Origin: JBDSKH01 sp035495435
Lineage (GTDB): Bacteria > Actinomycetota > Actinomycetes > Actinomycetales > Microbacteriaceae
Assembly (NCBI GenBank): GCA_035495435.1
Contig: DATJFV010000006.1
Coordinates: 1-22,923 of the forward strand
Direction of reading: 5' to 3'
DNA: 22,923 nt
In this document: in pieces, positions 7,212 to 13,413 of the stretch
How positions within the stretch are numbered: position 1 is the first letter of the stretch
How the letters are laid out: each line of letters starts with the position of its first letter
The notes under the pieces: generated by a model
Seen by the model: only the letters and a program-made list of their open reading frames with translations
What the model was told of the DNA's origin: nothing
Database searches by the model: none
Made by a program: the position numbers and the translations under genes

Positions 7212-7237
7212 CCCTGGAGATGCCAGACACGTGGTGA
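7208..7237 (+). CDS. Possible upstream small ORF 2 (leader peptide) overlapping metF start
   Basis: ATG 7208 opens a 9-codon frame (MTLEMPDTW, two methionines). Its TGA (7235-7237) overlaps a metF GTG (7234) as GTGA, the same junction type used by dapF. If translated, it would couple or gate metF translation. No SD precedes it and the evidence is purely geometric. Confidence 0.22.
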   Translation: MTLEMPDTW

Positions 7238-8172
7238 CGTTCTCGTTCGAGCTGTACCCGCCACGCGATGCCGCGGCCGATGCGGCGTTGCGGCGCGAAC
7301 TGGTTCCGCTGGTCGCTGCCGGGCCCGAGTTCATCAGCGTCACCTATGGCGCGAACGGCTCGTCCCGCGGGGTCTCGCTCGAGGTGCTGCGACACCTGCT
7401 GCACAACACCGACGTGCAGCCGATGGCGCACCTGACCTGCGTCGGGTCCTCGTACGCGGAGGCGTCCCGTCTGATCCGCGAGTTCCTCGACGCCGGCGTG
7501 ACCAGTTTTCTGGCGCTGCGCGGCGACCCGCCGAAGGGCGTGGCCGAAGCGGATGTCGACCTGGGTGATCTGGGCAGCGCCGGTGAGCTGGTGCAGCTCA
7601 TCCACAACGTGCAGCTCGAGCGCGAACCCTTCCGTGCACTGGATCTGCCCGGTCTGCCGGGTGCGAAGCGCCTCGGCAGTGGTAGGCCGGTCACGATCGC
7701 GGTCGCCGCGTTCCCCAACGGCCACCCCCGGTCGCGGTCGCGCGCACAAGACCTCGACACATTGCTGGCCAAAGAGGCGGCGGGGGCGAATCTCGCCATC
7801 TCGCAACTGTTCTTCCACCCCGACGACTTCCTGTCGTTCGTCGACGACGCTCGCGCGGCCGGGGTCACCATGCGCATCCTGCCGGGGATCATGCCGGTGC
7901 TCAGCGTCGCGCGGCTGCACCGGGTGATCGAGCTGAGCGGCGAGCCCGTTCCCGCGTCTCTGCTGGCCGATCTGGAGCGCGCCAGCACCCCGGCAGCCGC
8001 CGAAGCGGTCGGCATCGAGCACGCCACCCGGCTGGCACGCGACCTGCTCGACGGCGGCGCGGCCGGCATCCACCTGTACACCTTCAACCGTTCCCGCGCC
8101 CCGCTCGCCGTTCTCGGTGGCGCGGGCCTGATCGACCTTGACAGCCTCGAAACCACGGAGATCCCCGCATGA
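7231..8172 (+). CDS. metF: 5,10-methylenetetrahydrofolate reductase MetF
   Basis: 313 aa TIM-barrel flavoprotein that reduces methylene-THF to methyl-THF, the methyl donor used by the MetE encoded next. Signature segments are FSFELYPPRD (N-terminus), EFISVTYGANGSSR, MAHLTCVGSS, FLALRGDPPKG, AVAAFPNGHPRS and the paired FFHPDDFLSFVDDARAAGV and MRILPGIMP. Start: tandem GTGs at 7231 and 7234. 7231 is preferred because GGAGA (7216-7220) is 10 nt upstream. The frame open from 7105 is unlikely, since homology begins at FSFELYPP. The stop overlaps metE by ATGA. The His-X-X-Arg replacement PNGHPRS keeps the FAD-site feel of the family. Identity is certain; the exact start is not. Confidence 0.95.
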   Translation: MVTFSFELYPPRDAAADAALRRELVPLVAAGPEFISVTYGANGSSRGVSLEVLRHLLHNTDVQPMAHLTCVGSSYAEASRLIREFLDAGVTSFLALRGDPPKGVAEADVDLGDLGSAGELVQLIHNVQLEREPFRALDLPGLPGAKRLGSGRPVTIAVAAFPNGHPRSRSRAQDLDTLLAKEAAGANLAISQLFFHPDDFLSFVDDARAAGVTMRILPGIMPVLSVARLHRVIELSGEPVPASLLADLERASTPAAAEAVGIEHATRLARDLLDGGAAGIHLYTFNRSRAPLAVLGGAGLIDLDSLETTEIPA

Positions 8173-10469
8173 CCGACCGCACCTTCCCCCTCGGCACGAT
8201 CCTCGGCTACCCCCGCATCGGCCGGCACCGCGAACTCAAGCGCGCCGTGGAGGCGTTCTGGCGACACGACATCGGGGTCGACGAGCTGGAGCAGACCGCC
8301 GCAGCGCTGCGTGTCGCGACACGCGAACGCCTCGTCGCGCTCGGTCTGGGGGCGGCCGATTCCTCGATCCCCGAGTCGTTCTCGTACTACGACCAGGTTC
8401 TGGATGCCGCGGTCGCCGTGGGTGCGGTCCCCGCACGTTTCGCCGACCTCGTCGACGAGGACGGCACCCTCGACCTCGGCGTGTACTTCACCCTCGCGCG
8501 CGGAGAGGGCGACCGTGCGCCGCTGGAGATGACGAAGTGGTTCGACTCCAACTACCACTACCTGGTGCCCGAGATCGGGCCCGAGACCGCCTTCCACCTG
8601 GCGGGGGAGAGGCTGGTGCGCGAGGTTGCCGAGGCCCGGTCGGCGGGGTACGTCACGCGCCCGGTGCTCGTCGGGCCGGTGACCCTTCTTCTGCTCAGCA
8701 AGCCCGCCGAGGGCGCCCCTGCCGGCTTCGCGCCGCTGTCGAAGCTCGAAGAACTGCTGCCGGTCTATGTCGAGTTGCTCGCTCGGCTGGCCGAGGTCGG
8801 CGCCGAGTGGGTGCAGCTGGATGAGCCGGCGCTGGTCAGCGAGTCGATCGACGCGTCGCGCGGCGAGGTGCTGGCGGCCGCGCAGAAGGCCTACGACGCT
8901 CTGGGCGCGGGGCGTCCGCTCGGCATTCTCGTCGCGGCCCCCTACGGCTCCCTCGACGATGCCCTGCCGGTGCTCGAGGCGGCTCCGATCGATGCGATCG
9001 CGCTGGACCTGGTGAAAGGCGCTGTGCCCGCGGTGGGTGGCGACAAGATCCTGGTCGGCGGCGTGATCGACGGGCACAACATCTGGCGGGGAGACCTCGA
9101 CGCCGCGTTCGCCAAGCTGGAGCGGCTGCGTGAACTCGCACCGGGGGTGTCGGCCGGCACCTCGACGAACCTGTTCCACACACCGCACGACGTCGCGGAC
9201 GAGCCGCAGTTGCCGCCGCGGCTCACCAGCTGGCTGGCGTTCGCCGACCAGAAGGTCGCCCAGGTCGCGGTGCTCGCCCGTGGGTTGCAGGACGGGCGCG
9301 CTGCGATCCAGGGAGAACTCGACGACGCGAGCGCCGCGCTCGAGGATCGCCGCAGCGCCCCCGGTGTGCGCGACGGAGCGGTGCGGCAGCGAGCGGCAGC
9401 GCTCGACGAGAGCGCTTTCCGCCGCAGTGACTACGACACCCGCCGGGGAGCGCAGGATGCCGCGTTCGGTCTCCCCGTGCTGCCGACCACCACGATCGGC
9501 TCGTTCCCGCAGACCGGGGCCATCCGTGCCGAGCGCGCGCGGTTTGCGAAGGGTGAGATCGACCGCACCGCGTACGAGGGCTTCCTCGAGCAGGAGATCC
9601 GCGACGTGATCGACCTGCAAGAGCGCATCGGCCTCGACGTGCTGGTGCACGGTGAGCCGGAGCGCAACGACATGGTGCAGTACTTCGCCGAGCACCTCGA
9701 CGGTTTCGCGGTGACGCAGAACGGGTGGGTGCAGTCGTACGGTTCGCGCGCGACCCGCCCCAGCATCCTGTGGGGAGACGTGTCGCGACCCGCCCCGATC
9801 ACGGTGCGCTGGTCGACCTTCACGCAGGGTCTCACCGACAAGCCGGTGAAGGGCATGCTCACCGGACCGGTGACGATCCTCGCCTGGTCGTTCGTGCGCG
9901 ACGACCAGCCGCTCAGTGAGACCGCGAACCAGGTCGCGCTGGCTCTGCGGGACGAGATCGCCGATCTCGAGGAGGCCGGCATCGGCATCATCCAGGTCGA
10001 CGAGCCGGCGCTGCGCGAACTGCTGCCGCTGAAGAAGCGCGACCAGCCGGCATACCTCGACTGGTCGGTCGGCGCGTTCCGGCTCGCGACGTCGGGCGTG
10101 AGCGACACGACTCAGATCCACACGCATCTCTGCTACTCCGAGTTCGGGGTGGTGCTGGATGCCATCGATCGGCTCGATGCGGATGTCACGTCGATCGAGT
10201 CGGCGCGTTCGCGCGGCGAGGTGGTTCCTGAACTGCAGCGCAGCGGCTTCGCGCGCGGCATCGGGCCGGGCGTGTACGACATCCACTCGCCGCGGGTCCC
10301 GAGCGATGACGAGGTCGAGGAGTTGATCGCGGCGGCGGTCTCGGCGATCCCCGCGCGCCAGGTCTGGGTGAATCCGGACTGCGGTTTGAAGACCCGCGGT
10401 TACGACGAGACGGTCGCATCCCTGACCAACGTGCTGGCTGCCACACGGCGAGTTCGCGACCGCCTCTAG
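8169..10469 (+). CDS. metE: Cobalamin-independent methionine synthase MetE
   Basis: 766 aa. It transfers the methyl group of methyl-tetrahydrofolate polyglutamate to homocysteine to make methionine, without B12. The N-terminal half starts TILGYPRIGRHRELKRAVEA, the characteristic MetE opening. The C-terminal catalytic barrel begins at TTTIGSFPQT. Zinc ligands are visible: H653 and C655 in HTHLCYSEF and C738 in NPDCGLKTRGYDE, matching H641, C643 and C726 of the E. coli enzyme. Length equals the family norm. It is translationally coupled to metF through ATGA (8169-8172), so the two form a methyl-supply operon. Because this enzyme is slow and abundant, its operon is usually regulated. The candidates here are the palindrome and structured leader upstream of metF. 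Confidence 0.97.
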   Translation: MTDRTFPLGTILGYPRIGRHRELKRAVEAFWRHDIGVDELEQTAAALRVATRERLVALGLGAADSSIPESFSYYDQVLDAAVAVGAVPARFADLVDEDGTLDLGVYFTLARGEGDRAPLEMTKWFDSNYHYLVPEIGPETAFHLAGERLVREVAEARSAGYVTRPVLVGPVTLLLLSKPAEGAPAGFAPLSKLEELLPVYVELLARLAEVGAEWVQLDEPALVSESIDASRGEVLAAAQKAYDALGAGRPLGILVAAPYGSLDDALPVLEAAPIDAIALDLVKGAVPAVGGDKILVGGVIDGHNIWRGDLDAAFAKLERLRELAPGVSAGTSTNLFHTPHDVADEPQLPPRLTSWLAFADQKVAQVAVLARGLQDGRAAIQGELDDASAALEDRRSAPGVRDGAVRQRAAALDESAFRRSDYDTRRGAQDAAFGLPVLPTTTIGSFPQTGAIRAERARFAKGEIDRTAYEGFLEQEIRDVIDLQERIGLDVLVHGEPERNDMVQYFAEHLDGFAVTQNGWVQSYGSRATRPSILWGDVSRPAPITVRWSTFTQGLTDKPVKGMLTGPVTILAWSFVRDDQPLSETANQVALALRDEIADLEEAGIGIIQVDEPALRELLPLKKRDQPAYLDWSVGAFRLATSGVSDTTQIHTHLCYSEFGVVLDAIDRLDADVTSIESARSRGEVVPELQRSGFARGIGPGVYDIHSPRVPSDDEVEELIAAAVSAIPARQVWVNPDCGLKTRGYDETVASLTNVLAATRRVRDRL

Positions 10470-10491
10470 GGAGCCGTTCAGCGGGCGGTCG

Positions 10492-10497
10492 TACCGT
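10492..10497 (+). promoter_or_regulatory. Candidate leaderless -10 for the alpha/beta hydrolase gene
   Basis: TACCGT ends 6 nt before the ATG at 10504. No SD and no clear -35 are present. Confidence 0.45.
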
Positions 10498-10503
10498 GGT
10501 GGC

Positions 10504-11238
10504 ATGAAGCTGGCGATGCGCACCTCGGGTGCCGGTGTGCGCACCGCCGTGCTCATCCACGGCATCATGTCTGACTCGCGTGCCTGGCACCGGGTCACCG
10601 CCGAGCTCGAGCAGCGTGGATTCCGCGTCATCGCCGTCGACCTGGCCGGCCACGGCAGCAGCCCGCGTGCGCAGCGCTACTCGCCGACGCGCTGGGCGGA
10701 TGACGTGGTCGAGTCCCTGCAGCCCGTGCTGGCCGGGCCGCCCGATCTGGTGATGGGCCATTCGCTGGGTGCCCTCGTGGCATCGCTGGTCGCCGACCGG
10801 CTGTCACCGCGAGCCGCCGTCTACATCGATCCGGCGTTCGCATTCCCGCGCGGACCGGCGGGGTGGCTGCTGAAGCTGATGTTCTTCCTGTCGCCGCGAC
10901 CGCGACGCTCGATCCTGGTGCGGATGAACCCCAAGTGGGATCCGGCCGACGTTGACATAGAGCTGGCGGGCCTGCGGGACTGGGATCCCCGCACCCTCCT
11001 CGGGTTCCGCGACACCTCGTCCCTTGTTCCTCCGGCTGCTCTGGTCGCACCGTCGCTGGTGGTTCTGGCCGAGCGCAGCCTGCTGATCACGAAGCCGGTC
11101 GCGGCTGCTCTTCGCCGACTGGGCATGGCCGTCGAGACGGTGCCCGGCACCGGTCACACGGTCTTCCGTGACGACCACGCGCGTTTCGTCGGGGTCCTCG
11201 ACCGCTGGCTCGCGCACACGCTGCCCGTCGCGCACTAG
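10504..11238 (+). CDS. Alpha/beta hydrolase fold protein
   Basis: 244 aa, cytoplasmic (no signal peptide). The oxyanion-hole segment is LIHGIMSDSRAWHRV. The nucleophile elbow is GHSLG with S87, and the catalytic His is H218 in PGTGHTVFRDDH. The acid position before helix E reads VLAERSLL, so Glu190 may stand where Asp is more usual. The central VIAVDLAGHGSSPRAQRYSP segment is the usual strand-4/turn motif. A cap region (about 110-165) has a hydrophobic helix (GWLLKLMFFLSPRPRR). Substrate cannot be named: the fold covers esterases, lipases, C-C hydrolases and haloperoxidase-like enzymes. The gene has its own promoter-like hexamer 34 bp behind metE, so it need not belong to that operon. Confidence 0.9.
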   Translation: MKLAMRTSGAGVRTAVLIHGIMSDSRAWHRVTAELEQRGFRVIAVDLAGHGSSPRAQRYSPTRWADDVVESLQPVLAGPPDLVMGHSLGALVASLVADRLSPRAAVYIDPAFAFPRGPAGWLLKLMFFLSPRPRRSILVRMNPKWDPADVDIELAGLRDWDPRTLLGFRDTSSLVPPAALVAPSLVVLAERSLLITKPVAAALRRLGMAVETVPGTGHTVFRDDHARFVGVLDRWLAHTLPVAH

Positions 11239-11318
11239 GCCGCGATCCTGCTCAAATAGTTCGCACGGATGACGCGGTGCCGCCGCAGCTGCCGTGAGAT
11301 GAGGTGATGCCTTTCACC

Positions 11319-11363
11319 CCGAGCCACATGGCCCTTGCCCAAGTTGTGGCTGTCCATCTCGGG
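11319..11363. repeat. Nested inverted repeats upstream of the hypothetical gene
   Basis: AGCCACA (11323-11329) pairs perfectly with TGTGGCT (11345-11351), and CCCGAG (11319-11324) pairs with CTCGGG (11358-11363). The arms share two bases, so only one of the pairings can form fully. The element lies in the 148-bp gap after the hydrolase gene and could be its terminator or a control site for the next gene. Nothing else recognisable was seen in this gap. Confidence 0.35.
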
Positions 11364-11374
11364 CACCCAGGCCG

Positions 11375-11380
11375 CAGACT
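11375..11380 (+). promoter_or_regulatory. Weak candidate -10 for the hypothetical gene
   Basis: CAGACT ends 6 nt before the ATG at 11387. It differs from TANNNT at the first base but matches the hexamer of hisC (TAGACT) otherwise. Confidence 0.3.
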
Positions 11381-11386
11381 GGATGC

Positions 11387-12049
11387 ATGACCGATCGCTC
11401 ACGCGCTGCGATTCCTGTCGTGATCATCAGCGGGGTGGCCATCGCGGCAGCCGGGGTGGTCGCCGTGGTCGAGCGCGTGCGCGAATCGCGCCGTGACAGG
11501 TCGCCGGCGCCGGAGGGGACCGCACGCATCGAAGGACGCCTGCCTCTCGCCCTCTGGCCGAGCAGCGGTCGCGAGCCGATGGTCGCGCACGGTCCGCGCG
11601 GCTGGACAGAGATGCTCGCCGCATTGCATCACCCCGGCACCCCGATCGACGACGCCCAGCGGGCTCGCGCCGTCGTGATCGCTGAATACCCCCGGCGGGA
11701 GCAGGACGCACGCCGGCAAGTCGCGCTTGAGGCTCACGTGATGCTGGGCGTCTACGAACCGGCCCTGGTCGCCGCGGCATGGCAGTGGCCCCTGCGAGCG
11801 ACGACCATCGACGACCTGCTGGCGTTCGGGTTCGGCGATGCGACGGTCGAGACGCTTCGCGCACTCGCACAGGCCGACGCCCAGCCGGCGCTCATCGACG
11901 AGTGGCGCCGCCACCTCGGCGTCGATGCTCTCCGACCCGAGATCACGCCCGCTCTCGTGGCGGCAACGGAACCGCATCGCCTCGGGATGCTGTGGGCACT
12001 CCTGCTGCACCTCGCGACTGAACGCATCGCCGCTCGGCACCCGGCGTAG
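11387..12049 (+). CDS. Membrane-anchored hypothetical protein
   Basis: 220 aa from ATG 11387. Residues about 8-28 (AAIPVVIISGVAIAAAGVVA) form one transmembrane segment near the N-terminus, followed by a basic stretch (ERVRESRRDR), which suggests N-out/C-in anchoring. The soluble rest is mostly helical with Trp-containing segments (GPRGWTEMLAALHHPG, VAAAWQWPLRATT, LIDEWRRHLGVD). I recognise no family or catalytic motif. The forward frame is favoured over long minus-strand frames here by strong G/C third positions in this frame, the N-terminal membrane helix, and a promoter-like hexamer. Its neighbours (hydrolase upstream, lexA convergent downstream) give no functional hint. Confidence 0.72.
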   Translation: MTDRSRAAIPVVIISGVAIAAAGVVAVVERVRESRRDRSPAPEGTARIEGRLPLALWPSSGREPMVAHGPRGWTEMLAALHHPGTPIDDAQRARAVVIAEYPRREQDARRQVALEAHVMLGVYEPALVAAAWQWPLRATTIDDLLAFGFGDATVETLRALAQADAQPALIDEWRRHLGVDALRPEITPALVAATEPHRLGMLWALLLHLATERIAARHPA

Positions 12050-12060
12050 CTCAGCTCACG

Positions 12061-12105
12061 CGGAGCACCGAGCCCCGGAGCTTTGTGCCTCGGAGCTTCG
12101 TGCCT
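12061..12105. repeat. Tandem 15-bp repeat (about 3 units) between convergent genes
   Basis: Units CGGAGCTTTGTGCCT (12076-12090) and CGGAGCTTCGTGCCT (12091-12105) differ at one base. A degenerate first unit, CGGAGCACCGAGCCC, occupies 12061-12075. The array fills most of the 60-bp gap between the hypothetical gene and the lexA stop, a place where length variation would be tolerated. Confidence 0.6.
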
Positions 12106-12109
12106 CGGC

Positions 12110-12772
12110 TCACACCGACCGCAGCACCGCCACGACCTTGCCGAGCACTTCGGCGTCGTCGCCGAGGATCGGCTCGAACGCCGAGTTGCGGGGGAGGAGC
12201 CAGGTGTGCCCGTCGCGCTGCCGGAACACCTTGACGGTCGCTTCCCCGTCGAGCATCGCGGCGACGATCTCGCCGTTGTCAGCAGTCTTCTGCTGACGCA
12301 CGACGACCCAGTCGCCGTCGCAGATCGCCGCGTCGATCATCGATTCGCCGACGACCTTCAGCATGAAGAGCTCGCCCTTGCCCACCAACTGCCGAGGCAG
12401 GGGAAACACCTCGTCGACCTGCTGATCGGCCGTGATCGGAATACCAGCGGCGATGCGACCGACCAGCGGCACCATGGCTGCGTCCTGCACCTGGGGGCCG
12501 GCGTCGACGTTCTCACCGCCTGAGGAGGGGAGCTCGATGAGCACTTCGAGGGCGCGTGGGCGGTTCGGGTCGCGGCGCAGGTAACCGCTGAGCTCGAGCT
12601 GGTTGAGCTGATGGGTCACGCTCGACAGGGACGAGAGCCCCACAGCGTCGCCGATCTCGCGCATGCTCGGCGGATACCCCCGGCTCGCCACGGAGCGCTG
12701 AATCATCTCGAGGATGGCGAGCTGCTTCTCGCTCAGGCTGGTGCGCCGACGTGTGCGCTCGTCCTCACCCAT
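12110..12772 (-). CDS. lexA: LexA, SOS repressor with self-cleaving peptidase
   Basis: 220 aa. The N-terminal winged helix-turn-helix (about 12-75) includes EKQLAILEMIQRSVASRGYP, PSMREIGDAVGLSS and RDPNRPRALEV. The S24 peptidase domain has the A109-G110 cleavage site (GRIAAGIP), nucleophile S144 (VGESMID) and general base K181 (ATVKVFRQ), so it should self-cleave on RecA filaments. Start: ATG at 12772, preceded on the minus strand by AAGGGGA at good spacing. The frame is open further upstream to 12955 but crosses the promoter region. It faces the LysM gene across a 249-bp region with four SOS-box-like sites, one overlapping its own predicted -35, as expected for autorepression. Confidence 0.97.
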   Translation of the reverse strand: MGEDERTRRRTSLSEKQLAILEMIQRSVASRGYPPSMREIGDAVGLSSLSSVTHQLNQLELSGYLRRDPNRPRALEVLIELPSSGGENVDAGPQVQDAAMVPLVGRIAAGIPITADQQVDEVFPLPRQLVGKGELFMLKVVGESMIDAAICDGDWVVVRQQKTADNGEIVAAMLDGEATVKVFRQRDGHTWLLPRNSAFEPILGDDAEVLGKVVAVLRSV

Positions 12773-12828
12773 GGATGTCCCCTTACCCGAATGTCGGTGG
12801 CCGGTGATCGAATCACCCGACGATCGAA

Positions 12829-12857
12829 ACTGTATCCACTTCAGGGCCGTGCGGCAA
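12829..12857 (-). promoter_or_regulatory. Predicted lexA promoter
   Basis: On the minus strand: -35 TTGCCG (12857-12852), 17-nt spacer, -10 TACAGT (12834-12829). This predicts a start near 12822 and a 5' UTR of about 50 nt carrying the SD. SOS box A overlaps the -35. Confidence 0.5.
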
Positions 12858-12868
12858 ACACGTGTTCG
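12855..12868. promoter_or_regulatory. SOS box A (LexA site, lexA side)
   Basis: CAAACACGTGTTCG has one mismatch to the Gram-positive LexA consensus CGAAC-N4-GTTCG. It overlaps the -35 of the predicted lexA promoter. Confidence 0.6.
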
Positions 12869-12908
12869 AGTGTGTCGCGACATCCGGGGAGGAAATACAG
12901 GTTCGGGG

Positions 12909-12937
12909 TTGAACATATCTTCGATCGAAGGTATGTT
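12909..12937 (+). promoter_or_regulatory. Predicted promoter of the LysM gene
   Basis: -35 TTGAAC (12909-12914), 17-nt spacer, -10 TATGTT (12932-12937). This is the best sigma-70-type promoter in the window, predicting a start near 12944. SOS boxes B and C cover both hexamers, so LexA would block RNA polymerase directly. Confidence 0.6.
12910..12923. promoter_or_regulatory. SOS box B (degenerate)
   Basis: TGAACATATCTTCG has two mismatches to CGAAC-N4-GTTCG and overlaps the -35 of the LysM promoter. Its right half and the left half of box C together form a perfect 12-bp palindrome, CTTCGATCGAAG (12919-12930). Confidence 0.4.
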
Positions 12938-12939
12938 CG
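12926..12939. promoter_or_regulatory. SOS box C (LexA site, LysM side)
   Basis: CGAAGGTATGTTCG has one mismatch to CGAAC-N4-GTTCG and lies over the -10 of the LysM promoter. Confidence 0.6.
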
Positions 12940-12952
12940 GAACACAGGTTCG
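12939..12952. promoter_or_regulatory. SOS box D (LexA site at predicted transcription start)
   Basis: GGAACACAGGTTCG has one mismatch to CGAAC-N4-GTTCG. It sits across the predicted LysM transcription start, and its right part doubles as the 5' arm of the leader hairpin. Confidence 0.5.
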
Positions 12953-12998
12953 CATCTGGCCTCCCTCCCGGCCGAGGGGGGACGGGTGCCGAACCTGT
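12944..12998 (+). repeat. Long imperfect hairpin in the LysM 5' UTR
   Basis: The outer stem ACAGGTTCG (12944-12952) / CGAACCTGT (12990-12998) is a perfect 9-bp pairing. The inner stem CCTCCCTC (12960-12967) / GAGGGGGG (12974-12981) has 8 pairs, one of them G-U, with loop CCGGCC. The structure begins at the predicted transcription start and ends 10 nt before the GAAGGAG ribosome binding site (13009-13015). There is no T-tract, so a simple intrinsic terminator is not obvious. Confidence 0.6.
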
Positions 12999-13021
12999 CC
13001 AGACTTCCGAAGGAGCCCGAG

Positions 13022-13354
13022 ATGAGCACGATTGCCTACGGCACGCCCCGTCTGCGCCTCACCTCGCGCGGCCGGACGGTGTTCAGCGTCCTCGCCGCCA
13101 TCCCGGTTATCGCCATCGCGCTCCTCGTCGGCCCCAATGTGCTCGGCGCACAGGCCACGTCGACCGGTGGCACCGGCGAATTCACGTACGTCAGCGTCGC
13201 ACCGGGCCAGTCGCTCTGGCAGCTCGCCGCAGAGGTGGCACCGCAGGCCGACCCGCGTGAGGTAGTCGCCGACATCCTGAAGCTCAACAACCTCAGCTCC
13301 GCTGACCTCCAGCCGGGGCAGGAGCTCGCCATCCCGGCTCAGTACGCCGGCTGA
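13022..13354 (+). CDS. Small LysM membrane protein, probable SOS-induced division inhibitor
   Basis: 110 aa from ATG 13022, with an excellent SD (GAAGGAG, 6 nt spacing). A short basic cytoplasmic head (RLRLTSRGR) is followed by one transmembrane helix (about 19-42: VFSVLAAIPVIAIALLVGP), a Ser/Thr/Gly linker, and one LysM domain (about 55-106: TYVSVAPGQSLWQLAAEVAP, DILKLNNLSSADLQPGQELA). LysM binds peptidoglycan, so the protein should sit in the membrane with the domain outside. The layout and its place divergent to lexA match Bacillus YneA and mycobacterial Rv2719c, both SOS-induced LysM proteins that act on division or the cell wall; corynebacterial DivS occupies the same locus. That role here is inferred from context, size and SOS boxes. 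A longer frame open from 12611 crosses the promoter and is rejected. Confidence 0.9.
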   Translation: MSTIAYGTPRLRLTSRGRTVFSVLAAIPVIAIALLVGPNVLGAQATSTGGTGEFTYVSVAPGQSLWQLAAEVAPQADPREVVADILKLNNLSSADLQPGQELAIPAQYAG

Positions 13355-13401
13355 GCCGGGTCGCGTCGATCCGCGCGGGCGTCACACTCCGTCAGCGTTC
13401 C

Positions 13402-13407
13402 TAGACT
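13402..13407 (+). promoter_or_regulatory. Candidate leaderless -10 for hisC
   Basis: TAGACT ends 6 nt before GTG 13414. No SD is present; this is a clean TANNNT leaderless arrangement. Confidence 0.55.
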
Positions 13408-13413
13408 TGACCG

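Noticed and set aside
7121..7230. SAM, SAH or cobalamin riboswitch before metF
   Set aside because: No consensus core of any of these was recognised, and the leader is too short for a cobalamin riboswitch.
7344..10631. Open frame of 1095 codons on the minus strand
   Set aside because: It runs antisense to metF and metE, whose identity is certain. Long antisense frames are normal in GC-rich coding DNA, and the translation is Arg/Gly/Asp-rich with no domain.
12773..12955. N-terminal extension of LexA upstream of 12772
   Set aside because: This stretch holds the promoters and SOS boxes; LexA homology starts at 12772, which has a good SD.
12611..13021. N-terminal extension of the LysM protein back to 12611
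   Set aside because: It would overlap lexA and the SOS promoter region; ATG 13022 has an ideal SD and begins a sensible membrane protein.
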